The notes beneath the pieces were generated by a model. That model had not been told where the DNA came from. It was given only the letters and a program-made list of their open reading frames with translations, and ran no database searches. The translations under genes were made by a program, and so were the position numbers. From Aphrophora alni (Eukaryota > Arthropoda > Insecta > Hemiptera > Aphrophoridae), in contig OY740769.1 in the NCBI GenBank assembly GCA_963513935.1, positions 32,763,120-32,827,119 on the forward strand: a stretch of DNA of 64,000 nucleotides, given 5' to 3'. Each line of letters begins with the position of its first letter. Position 1 is the stretch's first letter. Of the stretch, positions 1-13,438 are shown in pieces.

Positions 1-120
1 AACAGTTGTTACACGTGTTTTAAACCTTGTACTTGTGTATTACTACTCTCTTGACGTTGGCTAGGCCTTGGTGGGCCTTGTAGATGAAGGAGTCTTACCT
101 AGTAGTGTAAGTTTGTTTTA
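1..120. repeat. Representative satellite monomer with three dyad symmetries
   Basis: This unit serves to describe the monomer. Bases 11-18 read ACACGTGT, a perfect 8-bp palindrome containing the E-box CACGTG. An AT-rich near-palindrome, TGTTTTAAACA, spans the monomer junction. In units of the GGCCCTGG plus GGGCCTTG class, positions about 63-78 form a perfect 6-bp stem with a 4-base loop (AGGCCC TGGT GGGCCT). Further along, CTTAC and GTAAG flank an 8-base spacer, and ACTACT near position 42 can pair with AGTAGT near position 101. These could form cruciforms in DNA or hairpins in satellite RNA. Whether they have a function is inference. Confidence 0.85.
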
Positions 121-600
121 AACAGTTGGTACACGTGTTTTAAACCTTGTACTTGTGTATTACTACTCTCTTGACGTTGGCTAGGACCTGGTGGGCATTG
201 TAGATGAAGGAGTCTTACCTAGTAGTGTAAGTTTGTTTTAAACAGTTGTTACACGTGTTTTAAACCTTGTACTTGTGTATTACTACTCTCTTGACGTTGG
301 CTAGGCCCTGGTGGGCCTTGTAGATGAAGGAGTCTTACCTAGTAGTGCAAGTTTGTTTGCAACAGTTGGTACACGTGTTTTAAACCTTGTACTTGTGTAT
401 TACTACTCTCTTGACGTTGGCTAGGACCTGGTGGGCATTGTAGATGAAGGAGTCTTACCTAGTAGTGTAAGTTTGTTTTAAACAGTTGTTACACGTGTTT
501 TAAACCTTGTACTTGTGTATTACTACTCTCTTGACGTTGGCTAGGCCTTGGTGGGCCTTGTAGATGAAGGAGTCTTACCTAGTAGTGTAAGTTTGTTTTA

Positions 601-3600
601 AACAGTTGTTACACGTGTTTTAAACCTTGTACTTGTGTATTACTACTCTCTTGACGTTGGCTAGGCCTTGGTGGGCCTTGTAGATGAAGGAGTCTTACCT
701 AGTAGTGTAAGTTTGTTTTAAACAGTTGGTACACGTGTTTTAAACCTTGTACTTGTGTATTACTACTCTCTTGACGTTGGCTAGGACCTGGTGGGCATTG
801 TAGATGAAGGAGTCTTACCTAGTAGTGTAAGTTTGTTTTAAACAGTTGTTACACGTGTTTTAAACCTTGTACTTGTGTATTACTACTCTCTTGACGTTGG
901 CTAGGCCCTGGTGGGCCTTGTAGATGAAGGAGTCTTACCTAGTAGTGCAAGTTTGTTTGCAACAGTTGGTACACGTGTTTTAAACCTTGTACTTGTGTAT
1001 TACTACTCTCTTGACGTTGGCTAGGCCCTGGTGGGCCTTGTAGATGAAGGAGTCTTACCTAGTAGTGCAAGTTTGTTTGCAACAGTTGTTACACGTGTTT
1101 TAAACCCTGTACTTGTGTATTACTACTCTCTTGACGTTGGCTAGGCCTTGGTGGGCCTTGTAGATGAAGGAGTCTTACCTAGTAGTGTAAGTTTGTTTGC
1201 AACAGTTGGTACACGTGTTTTAAACCTTGTACTTGTGTATTACTACTCTCTTGACGTTGGCTAGGCCCTGGTGGGCCTTGTAGATGAAGGAGTCTTACCT
1301 AGTAGTGTAAGTTTGTTTTAAACAGTTGTTACACGTGTTTTAAACCTTGTACTTGTGTATTACTACTCTCTTGACGTTGGCTAGGCCCTGGTGGGCCTTG
1401 TAGATGAAGGAGTCTTACCTAGTAGTGTGAGTTTGTTAGCAACAGTTGTTTCACGTGTTTTAAACCTTGTACTTGTGTATTACTACTCTCTTGACGTTGG
1501 CTAGGCCCTGGTGGGCCTTGTAGATGAAGGAGTCTTACCTAGTAGTGTAAGTTTGTTTGCAACAGTTGTTTCACGTGTTTTAAACCTTGTACTTGTGTAT
1601 TACTACTCTCTTGACGTTGGCTAGGCCCTGGTGGGCCTTGTAGATGAAGGAGTCTTACCTAGTAGTGTGAGTTTGTTTGCAACAGTTGTTACACGTGTTT
1701 TAAACCTTGTACTTGTGTATTACTACTCTCTTGACGTTGGCTAGGCCCTGGTGGGCCTTGTAGATGAAGGAGTCTTACCTAGTAGTGTAAGTTTGTTTGC
1801 AACAGTTGTTTCACGTGTTTTAAACCTTGTACTTGTGTATTACTACTCTCTTGACGTTGGCTAGGCCCTGGTGGGCCTTGTAGATGAAGGAGTCTTACCT
1901 AGTAGTGTAAGTTTGTTTTAAACAGTTGTTACACGTGTTTTAAACCTTGTACTTGTGTATTACTACTCTCTTGACGTTGGCTAGGACCTGGTGGGCATTG
2001 TAGATGAAGGAGTCTTACCTAGTAGTGTAAGTTTGTTTTAAACAGTTGTTACACGTGTTTTAAACCTTGAATCTGTGTATTACTACTCTCTTGACGTTGG
2101 CTAGGCCCTGGTGGGCCTTGTAGATGAAGTAGTCTTACCTAGTAGTGTAAGTTTGTTTTAAACAGTTGTTACACGTGTTTTAAACCTTGAATCTGTGTAT
2201 TACTACTCTCTTGACGTTGGCTAGGCCCTGGTGGGCCTTGTAGATGAAGGAGTCTTACCTAGTAGTGTAAGTTTGTTTTAAACAGTTGTTACACGTGTTT
2301 TAAACCTTGAATCTGTGTATTACTACTCTCTTGACGTTGGCTAGGCCCTGGTGGGCATTGTAGATGAAGGAGTCTTACCTAGTAGTGTAAGTTTGTTTTA
2401 AACAGTTGTTACACGTGTTTTAAACCTTGAATCTGTGTATTACTACTCTCTTGACGTTGGCTAGGCCCTGGTGGGCCTTGTAGATGAAGGAGTCTTACCT
2501 AGTAGTGTAAGTTTGTTTTAAACAGTTGTTACACGTGTTTTAAACCTTGAATCTGTGTATTACTACTCTCTTGACGTTGGCTAGGCCCTGGTGGGCATTG
2601 TAGATGAAGGAGTCTTACCTAGTAGTGTAAGTTTGTTTTAAACAGTTGTTACACGTGTTTTAAACCTTGAATCTGTGTATTACTACTCTCTTGACGTTGG
2701 CTAGGCCCTGGTGGGCATTGTAGATGAAGGAGTCTTACCTAGTAGTGTAAGTTTGTTTTAAACAGTTGTTACACGTGTTTTAAACCTTGAATCTGTGTAT
2801 TACTACTCTCTTGACGTTGGCTAGGCCCTGGTGGGCCTTGTAGATGAAGGAGTCTTACCTAGTAGTGTAAGTTTGTTTTAAACAGTTGTTACACCGTTTT
2901 AAACCTTGAATCTGTGTATTACTACTCTCTTGACGTTGGCTAGGCCCTGGTGGGCCTTGTAGATGAAGGAGTCTTACCTAGTAGTGTAAGTTTGTTTTAA
3001 ACAGTTGTTACACGTGTTTTAAACCTTGAATCTGTGTATTACTACTCTCTTGACGTTGGCTAGGCCCTGGTGGGCATTGTAGATGAAGGAGTCTTACCTA
3101 GTAGTGTAAGTTTGTTTTAAACAGTTGTTACACGTGTTTTAAACCTTGAATCTGTGTATTACTACTCTCTTGACGTTGGCTAGGCCCTGGTGGGCCTTGT
3201 AGATGAAGGAGTCTTACCTAGTAGTGTAAGTTTGTTTTAAACAGTTGTTACACGTGTTTTAAACCTTGAATCTGTGTATTACTACTCTCTTGACGTTGGC
3301 TAGGCCCTGGTGGGCATTGTAGATGAAGGAGTCTTACCTAGTAGTGTAAGTTTGTTTTAAACAGTTGTTACACGTGTTTTAAACCTTGAATCTGTGTATT
3401 ACTACTCTCTTGACGTTGGCTAGGCCCTGGTGGGCATTGTAGATGAAGGAGTCTTACCTAGTAGTGTAAGTTTGTTTTAAACAGTTGTTACACGTGTTTT
3501 AAACCTTGAATCTGTGTATTACTACTCTCTTGACGTTGGCTAGGCCCTGGTGGGCATTGTAGATGAAGGAGTCTTACCTAGTAGTGTAAGTTTGTTTTAA

Positions 3601-6600
3601 ACAGTTGTTACACGTGTTTTAAACCTTGAATCTGTGTATTACTACTCTCTTGACGTTGGCTAGGCCCTGGTGGGCCTTGTAGATGAAGGAGTCTTACCTA
3701 GTAGTGTAAGTTTGTTTGCAACAGTTGTTGCACGTGTTTTAAACCTTGTACTTGTGTATTACTACTCTCTTGACGTTGGCTAGGCCCTGGTGGGCCTTGT
3801 AGATGAAGGAGTCTTACCTAGTAGTGTAAGTTTGTTTTAAACAGTTGTTACACGTGTTTTAAACCTTGTACTTGTGTATTACTACTCTCTTGACGTTGGC
3901 TAGGCCCTGGTGGGCATTGTAGATGAAGGAGTCTTACCTAGTAGTGTAAGTTTGTTTTAAACAGTTGTTACACGTGTTTTAAACCTTGTACTTGTGTATT
4001 ACTACTCTCTTGACGTTGGCTAGGCCTTGGTGGGCCTTGTAGATGAAGGAGTCTTACCTAGTAGTGTAAGTTTGTTTTAAACAGTTGGTACACGTGTTTT
4101 AAACCTTGTACTTGTGTATTACTACTCTCTTGACGTTGGCTAGGACCTGGTGGGCATTGTAGATGAAGGAGTCTTACCTAGTAGTGTAAGTTTGTTTTAA
4201 ACAGTTGTTACACGTGTTTTAAACCTTGTACTTGTGTATTACTACTCTCTTGACGTTGGCTAGGCCCTGGTGGGCCTTGTAGATGAAGGAGTCTTACCTA
4301 GTAGTGCAAGTTTGTTTGCAACAGTTGGTACACGTGTTTTAAACCTTGTACTTGTGTATTACTACTCTCTTGACGTTGGCTAGGCCCTGGTGGGCCTTGT
4401 AGATGAAGGAGTCTTACCTAGTAGTGCAAGTTTGTTTGCAACAGTTGTTACACGTGTTTTAAACCCTGTACTTGTGTATTACTACTCTCTTGACGTTGGC
4501 TAGGCCTTGGTGGGCCTTGTAGATGAAGGAGTCTTACCTAGTAGTGTAAGTTTGTTTGCAACAGTTGGTACACGTGTTTTAAACCTTGTACTTGTGTATT
4601 ACTACTCTCTTGACGTTGGCTAGGCCCTGGTGGGCCTTGTAGATGAAGGAGTCTTACCTAGTAGTGTAAGTTTGTTTTAAACAGTTGTTACACGTGTTTT
4701 AAACCTTGTACTTGTGTATTACTACTCTCTTGACGTTGGCTAGGCCCTGGTGGGCCTTGTAGATGAAGGAGTCTTACCTAGTAGTGTGAGTTTGTTAGCA
4801 ACAGTTGTTTCACGTGTTTTAAACCTTGTACTTGTGTATTACTACTCTCTTGACGTTGGCTAGGCCCTGGTGGGCCTTGTAGATGAAGGAGTCTTACCTA
4901 GTAGTGTAAGTTTGTTTGCAACAGTTGTTTCACGTGTTTTAAACCTTGTACTTGTGTATTACTACTCTCTTGACGTTGGCTAGGCCCTGGTGGGCCTTGT
5001 AGATGAAGGAGTCTTACCTAGTAGTGTGAGTTTGTTTGCAACAGTTGTTACACGTGTTTTAAACCTTGTACTTGTGTATTACTACTCTCTTGACGTTGGC
5101 TAGGCCCTGGTGGGCCTTGTAGATGAAGGAGTCTTACCTAGTAGTGTAAGTTTGTTTGCAACAGTTGTTTCACGTGTTTTAAACCTTGTACTTGTGTATT
5201 ACTACTCTCTTGACGTTGGCTAGGCCCTGGTGGGCCTTGTAGATGAAGGAGTCTTACCTAGTAGTGTAAGTTTGTTTTAAACAGTTGTTACACGTGTTTT
5301 AAACCTTGTACTTGTGTATTACTACTCTCTTGACGTTGGCTAGGACCTGGTGGGCATTGTAGATGAAGGAGTCTTACCTAGTAGTGTAAGTTTGTTTTAA
5401 ACAGTTGTTACACGTGTTTTAAACCTTGAATCTGTGTATTACTACTCTCTTGACGTTGGCTAGGCCCTGGTGGGCCTTGTAGATGAAGTAGTCTTACCTA
5501 GTAGTGTAAGTTTGTTTTAAACAGTTGTTACACGTGTTTTAAACCTTGAATCTGTGTATTACTACTCTCTTGACGTTGGCTAGGCCCTGGTGGGCCTTGT
5601 AGATGAAGGAGTCTTACCTAGTAGTGTAAGTTTGTTTTAAACAGTTGTTACACGTGTTTTAAACCTTGAATCTGTGTATTACTACTCTCTTGACGTTGGC
5701 TAGGCCCTGGTGGGCATTGTAGATGAAGGAGTCTTACCTAGTAGTGTAAGTTTGTTTTAAACAGTTGTTACACGTGTTTTAAACCTTGAATCTGTGTATT
5801 ACTACTCTCTTGACGTTGGCTAGGCCCTGGTGGGCCTTGTAGATGAAGGAGTCTTACCTAGTAGTGTAAGTTTGTTTTAAACAGTTGTTACACGTGTTTT
5901 AAACCTTGAATCTGTGTATTACTACTCTCTTGACGTTGGCTAGGCCCTGGTGGGCATTGTAGATGAAGGAGTCTTACCTAGTAGTGTAAGTTTGTTTTAA
6001 ACAGTTGTTACACGTGTTTTAAACCTTGAATCTGTGTATTACTACTCTCTTGACGTTGGCTAGGCCCTGGTGGGCATTGTAGATGAAGGAGTCTTACCTA
6101 GTAGTGTAAGTTTGTTTTAAACAGTTGTTACACGTGTTTTAAACCTTGAATCTGTGTATTACTACTCTCTTGACGTTGGCTAGGCCCTGGTGGGCCTTGT
6201 AGATGAAGGAGTCTTACCTAGTAGTGTAAGTTTGTTTTAAACAGTTGTTACACCGTTTTAAACCTTGAATCTGTGTATTACTACTCTCTTGACGTTGGCT
6301 AGGCCCTGGTGGGCCTTGTAGATGAAGGAGTCTTACCTAGTAGTGTAAGTTTGTTTTAAACAGTTGTTACACGTGTTTTAAACCTTGAATCTGTGTATTA
6401 CTACTCTCTTGACGTTGGCTAGGCCCTGGTGGGCATTGTAGATGAAGGAGTCTTACCTAGTAGTGTAAGTTTGTTTTAAACAGTTGTTACACGTGTTTTA
6501 AACCTTGAATCTGTGTATTACTACTCTCTTGACGTTGGCTAGGCCCTGGTGGGCATTGTAGATGAAGGAGTCTTACCTAGTAGTGTAAGTTTGTTTTAAA

Positions 6601-7319
6601 CAGTTGTTACACGTGTTTTAAACCATGAATCTGTGTATTACTACTCTCTTGACGTTGGCTAGGCCCTGGTGGGCCTTGTAGATGAAGGAGTCTTACCTAG
6701 TAGTGTAAGTTTGTTTTAAACAGTTGTTACACGTGTTTTAAACCTTGAATCTGTGTATTACTACTCTCTTGACGTTGGCTAGGCCCTGGTGGGCATTGTA
6801 GATGAAGGAGTCTTACCTAGTAGTGTAAGTTTGTTTTAAACAGTTGTTACACGTGTTTTAAACCTTGAATCTGTGTATTACTACTCTCTTGACGTTGGCT
6901 AGGCCCTGGTGGGCATTGTAGATGAAGGAGTCTTACCTAGTAGTGTAAGTTTGTTTGCAACAGTTGTTGCACGTGTTTTAAACCTTGTACTTGTGTATTA
7001 CTACTCTCTTGACGTTGGCTAGGCCCTGGTGGGCCTTGTAGATGAAGGAGTCTTACCTAGTAGTGTAAGTTTGTTTGCAACAGTTGTTGCACGTGTTTTA
7101 AACCTTGTACTTGTGTATTACTACTCTCTTGACGTTGGCTAGGCCCTGGTGGGCCTTGTAGATGAAGGAGTCTTACCTAGTAGTGTAAGTTTGTTTTAAA
7201 CAGTTGTTACACGTGTTTTAAACCTTGTACTTGTGTATTACTACTCTCTTGACGTTGGCTAGGCCCTGGTGGGCATTGTAGATGAAGGAGTCTTACCTAG
7301 TAGTGTAAGTTTGTTTTAA
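601..7319. repeat. Higher-order repeat: 28-unit block duplicated in tandem
   Basis: The order of variant monomers at 601-3959 recurs at 3960-7318 with only a few differences near the end of the block. Shared landmarks sit 28 units (3359 bp) apart. They include the GTGTGAG/TTAGC unit at 1321 and 4680, the TTGTTTCAC units that follow it, the GAAGTAG unit at 2041 and 5400, the 119-bp unit at 2881 and 6240, and the TTGTTGCAC unit near 3719 and 7079. This is a classical higher-order repeat that arose after the monomer variants did. Confidence 0.9.
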
Positions 7320-10300
7320 ACAGTTGTTACACGTGTTTTAAACCTTGTACTTGTGTATTACTACTCTCTTGACGTTGGCTAGGCCCTGGTGGGCATTGTA
7401 GATGAAGGAGTCTTACCTAGTAGTGTAAGTTTGTTTGCAACAGTTGTTACACGTGTTTTAAACCTTGTACTTGTGTATTACTACTCTCTTGACGTTGGCT
7501 AGGCCCTGGTGGGCATTGTAGATGAAGGAGTCTTACCTAGTAGTGTAAGTTTGTTTGCAACAGTTGTTACACGTGTTTTAAACCTTGTACTTGTGTATTA
7601 CTACTCTCTTGACGTTGGCTAGGACCTGGTGGGCATTGTAGATGAAGGAGTCTTACCTAGTAGTGTAAGTTTGTTTGCAACAGTTGTTACACGTGTTTTA
7701 AACCTTGTACTTGTGTATTACTACTCTCTTGACGTTGGCTAGGACCTGGTGGGCATTGTAGATGAAGGAGTCTTACCTAGTAGTGTAAGTTTGTTTGCAA
7801 CAGTTGTTACACGTGTTTTAAACCTTGTACTTGTGTATTACTACTCTCTTGACGTTGGCTAGGCCCTGGTGGGCATTGTAGATGAAGGAGTCTTACCTAG
7901 TAGTGTAAGTTTGTTTGCAACAGTTGTTACATGTGTTTTAAACCTTGTACTTGTGTATTACTACTCTCTTGACGTTGGCCAGGCCCTGGTGGGCCTTGTA
8001 GATGAAGGAGTCTTACCTAGTAGTGTAAGTTTGTTTTAAACAGTTGTTACACGTGTTTTAAACCTTGTACTTGTGTATTACTACTCTCTTGACGTTGGCT
8101 AGGACCTGGTGGGCCTTGTAGATGAAGGAGTCTTACCTAGTAGTGTAAGTTTGTTTTAAACAGTTGTTACACGTGTTTTAAACCTTGTACTTGTGTATTA
8201 CTACTCTCTTGACGTTGGCTAGGCCCTGGTGGGCATTGTAGATGAAGGAGTCTTACCTAGTAGTGTAAGTTTGTTTGCAACAGTTGTTACACGTGTTTTA
8301 AACCCTGTACTTGTGTATTACTACTCTCTTGACGTTGGCTAGTCCCTGGTGGGCCTTGTAGATGAAGGAGTCTTACCTAGTAGTGTAAGTTTGTTTTAAA
8401 CAGTTGTTACACGTGTTTTAAACCTTGTACTTGTGTATTACTACTCTCTTGACGTTGGCTAGGCCCTGGTGGGCCTTGTAGATGAAGGAGTCTTACCTAG
8501 TAGTGTAAGTTTGTTTTAAACAGTTGTTACACGTGTTTTAAACCTTGTACTTGTGTATTACTACTCTCTTGACGTTGGCTAGTCCCTGGTGGGCCTTGTA
8601 GATGAAGGAGTCTTACCTAGTAGTATAAGTTTGTTTTAAACAGTTGGTACACGTGTTTTAAACCTTGTACTTGTGTATTACTACTCTCTTGACGTTGGCT
8701 AGGACCTGGTGGGCATTGTAGATGAAGGAGTCTTACCTAGTAGTGTAAGTTTGTTTTAAACAGTTGTTACACGTGTTTTAAACCTTGTACTTGTGTATTA
8801 CTACTCTCTTGACGTTGGCTAGGCCCTGGTGGGCCTTGTAGATGAAGGAGTCTTACCTAGTAGTGTAAGTTTGTTTTAAACAGTTGTTACACGTGTTTTA
8901 AACCTTGTACTTGTGTATTACTACTCTCTTGACGTTGGCTAGGACCTGGTGGGCATTGTCGATGAAGGAGTCTTACCTAGTAGTGTAAGTTTGTTTTAAA
9001 CAGTTGGTACACGTGTTTTAAACCTTGTACTTGTGTATTACTACTCTCTTGACGTTGGCTAGGCCCTGGTGGGCATTGTCGATGAAGGAGTCTTACCTAG
9101 TAGTGCAAGTTTGTTTTAAACAGTTGGTACACGTGTTTTAAACCTTGTACTTGTGTATTACTACTCTCTTGACGTTGGCTAGGCCCTGGTGGGCCTTGTA
9201 GATGAAGGAGTCTTACCTAGTAGTGTAAGTTTGTTTTAAACAGTTGTTACACGTGTTTTAAACCTTGAATCTGTGTATTACTACTCTCTTGACGTTGGCT
9301 AGGCCCTGGTGGGCATTGTAGATGAAGGAGTCTTACCTAGTAGTGCAAGTTTGTTTGCAACAGTTGTTACACATGTTTTAAACCCTGTACTTGTGTATTA
9401 CTACTCTCTTGACGTTGGCTAGGCCTTGGTGGGCCTTGTAGATGAAGGAGTCTTACCTAGTAGTGCAAGTTTGTTTGCAACAGTTGGTACACGTGTTTTA
9501 AACCTTGTACTTGTGTATTACTACTCTCTTGACGTTGGCTAGGCCCTGGTGGGCCTTGTAGATGAAGGAGTCTTACCTAGTAGTGCAAGTTTGTTTGCAA
9601 CAGTTGTTACACGTGTTTTAAACCCTGTACTTGTGTATTACTACTCTCTTGACGTTGGCTAGGCCTTGGTGGGCCTTGTAGATGAAGGAGTCTTACCTAG
9701 TAGTGTAAGTTTGTTTGCAACAGTTGGTACACGTGTTTTAAACCTTGTACTTGTGTATTACTACTCTCTTGACGTTGGCTAGGCCCTGGTGGGCCTTGTA
9801 GATGAAGGAGTCTTACCTAGTAGTGTAAGTTTGTTTTAAACAGTTGTTACACGTGTTTTAAACCTTGTACTTGTGTATTACTACTCTCTTGACGTTGGCT
9901 AGGCCCTGGTGGGCCTTGTAGATGAAGGAGTCTTACCTAGTAGTGTGAGTTTGTTAGCAACAGTTGTTTCACGTGTTTTAAACCTTGTACTTGTGTATTA
10001 CTACTCTCTTGACGTTGGCTAGGCCCTGGTGGGCCTTGTAGATGAAGGAGTCTTACCTAGTAGTGTAAGTTTGTTTGCAACAGTTGTTTCACGTGTTTTA
10101 AACCTTGTACTTGTGTATTACTACTCTCTTGACGTTGGCTAGGCCCTGGTGGGCCTTGTAGATGAAGGAGTCTTACCTAGTAGTGTAAGTTTGTTTTAAA
10201 CAGTTGTTACACGTGTTTTAAACCTTGTACTTGTGTATTACTACTCTCTTGACGTTGGCTAGGCCCTGGTGGGCATTGTAGATGAAGGAGTCTTACCTAG

Positions 10301-13300
10301 TAGTGTAAGTTTGTTTTAAACAGTTGTTACACGTGTTTTAAACCTTGTACTTGTGTATTACTACTCTCTTGACGTTGGCTAGGCCCTGGTGGGCATTGTA
10401 GATGAAGGAGTCTTACCTAGTAGTGTAAGTTTGTTTTAAACAGTTGTTACACGTGTTTTAAACCTTGTACTTGTGTATTACTACTCTCTTGACGTTGGCT
10501 AGGCCCTGGTGGGCATTGTAGATGAAGGAGTCTTACCTAGTAGTGTAAGTTTGTTTGCAACAGTTGTTACACGTGTTTTAAACCTTGTACTTGTGTATTA
10601 CTACTCTCTTGACGTTGGCTAGGCCCTGGTGGGCATTGTAGATGAAGGAGTCTTACCTAGTAGTGTAAGTTTGTTTGCAACAGTTGTTACACGTGTTTTA
10701 AACCTTGTACTTGTGTATTACTACTCTCTTGACGTTGGCTAGGACCTGGTGGGCATTGTAGATGAAGGAGTCTTACCTAGTAGTGTAAGTTTGTTTGCAA
10801 CAGTTGTTACACGTGTTTTAAACCTTGTACTTGTGTATTACTACTCTCTTGACGTTGGCTAGGCCCTGGTGGGCATTGTAGATGAAGGAGTCTTACCTAG
10901 TAGTGTAAGTTTGTTTGCAACAGTTGTTACATGTGTTTTAAACCTTGTACTTGTGTATTACTACTCTCTTGACGTTGGCCAGGCCCTGGTGGGCCTTGTA
11001 GATGAAGGAGTCTTACCTAGTAGTGTAAGTTTGTTTTAAACAGTTGTTACACGTGTTTTAAACCTTGTACTTGTGTATTACTACTCTCTTGACGTTGGCT
11101 AGGACCTGGTGGGCCTTGTAGATGAAGGAGTCTTACCTAGTAGTGTAAGTTTGTTTTAAACAGTTGTTACACGTGTTTTAAACCTTGTACTTGTGTATTA
11201 CTACTCTCTTGACGTTGGCTAGGCCCTGGTGGGCATTGTAGATGAAGGAGTCTTACCTAGTAGTGTAAGTTTGTTTGCAACAGTTGTTACACGTGTTTTA
11301 AACCCTGTACTTGTGTATTACTACTCTCTTGACGTTGGCTAGTCCCTGGTGGGCCTTGTAGATGAAGGAGTCTTACCTAGTAGTGTAAGTTTGTTTTAAA
11401 CAGTTGTTACACGTGTTTTAAACCTTGTACTTGTGTATTACTACTCTCTTGACGTTGGCTAGGCCCTGGTGGGCCTTGTAGATGAAGGAGTCTTACCTAG
11501 TAGTGTAAGTTTGTTTTAAACAGTTGTTACACGTGTTTTAAACCTTGTACTTGTGTATTACTACTCTCTTGACGTTGGCTAGTCCCTGGTGGGCCTTGTA
11601 GATGAAGGAGTCTTACCTAGTAGTATAAGTTTGTTTTAAACAGTTGGTACACGTGTTTTAAACCTTGTACTTGTGTATTACTACTCTCTTGACGTTGGCT
11701 AGGACCTGGTGGGCATTGTAGATGAAGGAGTCTTACCTAGTAGTGTAAGTTTGTTTTAAACAGTTGTTACACGTGTTTTAAACCTTGTACTTGTGTATTA
11801 CTACTCTCTTGACGTTGGCTAGGCCCTGGTGGGCCTTGTAGATGAAGGAGTCTTACCTAGTAGTGTAAGTTTGTTTTAAACAGTTGTTACACGTGTTTTA
11901 AACCTTGTACTTGTGTATTACTACTCTCTTGACGTTGGCTAGGACCTGGTGGGCATTGTCGATGAAGGAGTCTTACCTAGTAGTGTAAGTTTGTTTTAAA
12001 CAGTTGGTACACGTGTTTTAAACCTTGTACTTGTGTATTACTACTCTCTTGACGTTGGCTAGGCCCTGGTGGGCATTGTCGATGAAGGAGTCTTACCTAG
12101 TAGTGCAAGTTTGTTTTAAACAGTTGGTACACGTGTTTTAAACCTTGTACTTGTGTATTACTACTCTCTTGACGTTGGCTAGGCCCTGGTGGGCCTTGTA
12201 GATGAAGGAGTCTTACCTAGTAGTGTAAGTTTGTTTTAAACAGTTGTTACACGTGTTTTAAACCTTGAATCTGTGTATTACTACTCTCTTGACGTTGGCT
12301 AGGCCCTGGTGGGCATTGTAGATGAAGGAGTCTTACCTAGTAGTGCAAGTTTGTTTGCAACAGTTGTTACACGTGTTTTAAACCCTGTACTTGTGTATTA
12401 CTACTCTCTTGACGTTGGCTAGGCCTTGGTGGGCCTTGTAGATGAAGGAGTCTTACCTAGTAGTGCAAGTTTGTTTGCAACAGTTGGTACACGTGTTTTA
12501 AACCTTGTACTTGTGTATTACTACTCTCTTGACGTTGGCTAGGCCCTGGTGGGCCTTGTAGATGAAGGAGTCTTACCTAGTAGTGCAAGTTTGTTTGCAA
12601 CAGTTGTTACACGTGTTTTAAACCCTGTACTTGTGTATTACTACTCTCTTGACGTTGGCTAGGCCTTGGTGGGCCTTGTAGATGAAGGAGTCTTACCTAG
12701 TAGTGTAAGTTTGTTTGCAACAGTTGGTACACGTGTTTTAAACCTTGTACTTGTGTATTACTACTCTCTTGACGTTGGCTAGGCCCTGGTGGGCCTTGTA
12801 GATGAAGGAGTCTTACCTAGTAGTGTAAGTTTGTTTTAAACAGTTGTTACACGTGTTTTAAACCTTGTACTTGTGTATTACTACTCTCTTGACGTTGGCT
12901 AGGCCCTGGTGGGCCTTGTAGATGAAGGAGTCTTACCTAGTAGTGTGAGTTTGTTAGCAACAGTTGTTTCACGTGTTTTAAACCTTGTACTTGTGTATTA
13001 CTACTCTCTTGACGTTGGCTAGGCCCTGGTGGGCCTTGTAGATGAAGGAGTCTTACCTAGTAGTGTAAGTTTGTTTGCAACAGTTGTTTCACGTGTTTTA
13101 AACCTTGTACTTGTGTATTACTACTCTCTTGACGTTGGCTAGGCCCTGGTGGGCCTTGTAGATGAAGGAGTCTTACCTAGTAGTGTGAGTTTGTTTGCAA
13201 CAGTTGTTACAAGTGTTTTAAACCTTGTACTTGTGTATTACTACTCTCTTGACGTTGGCTAGGCCCTGGTGGGCCTTGTAGATGAAGGAGTCTTACCTAG

Positions 13301-13438
13301 TAGTGTAAGTTTGTTTGCAACAGTTGTTTCACGTGTTTTAAACCTTGTACTTGTGTATTACTACTCTCTTGACGTTGGCTAGGCCCTGGTGGGCCTTGTA
13401 GATGAAGGAGTTTTACCTAGTAGTGTAAGTTTGTTTTA
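7319..13438. repeat. Higher-order repeat: 26-unit and 25-unit copies in tandem
   Basis: Units from 7319 to 10438 are repeated in order at 10439-13438. Shared markers lie 3000 bp apart after the first few units: the ACATGTG/GGCCAGG unit (7919 and 10919), the GTCCCTGG units (8279 and 11279; 8519 and 11519), the GTATAAG unit (8519 and 11519), the GTCGATG units (8879 and 11879; 8999 and 11999), and the isolated GAATC/GTGCAAG unit (9239 and 12239). The first copy has one extra GGACCTGG/GGGCATTG monomer near 7679, so one unit was gained or lost. Confidence 0.88.
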
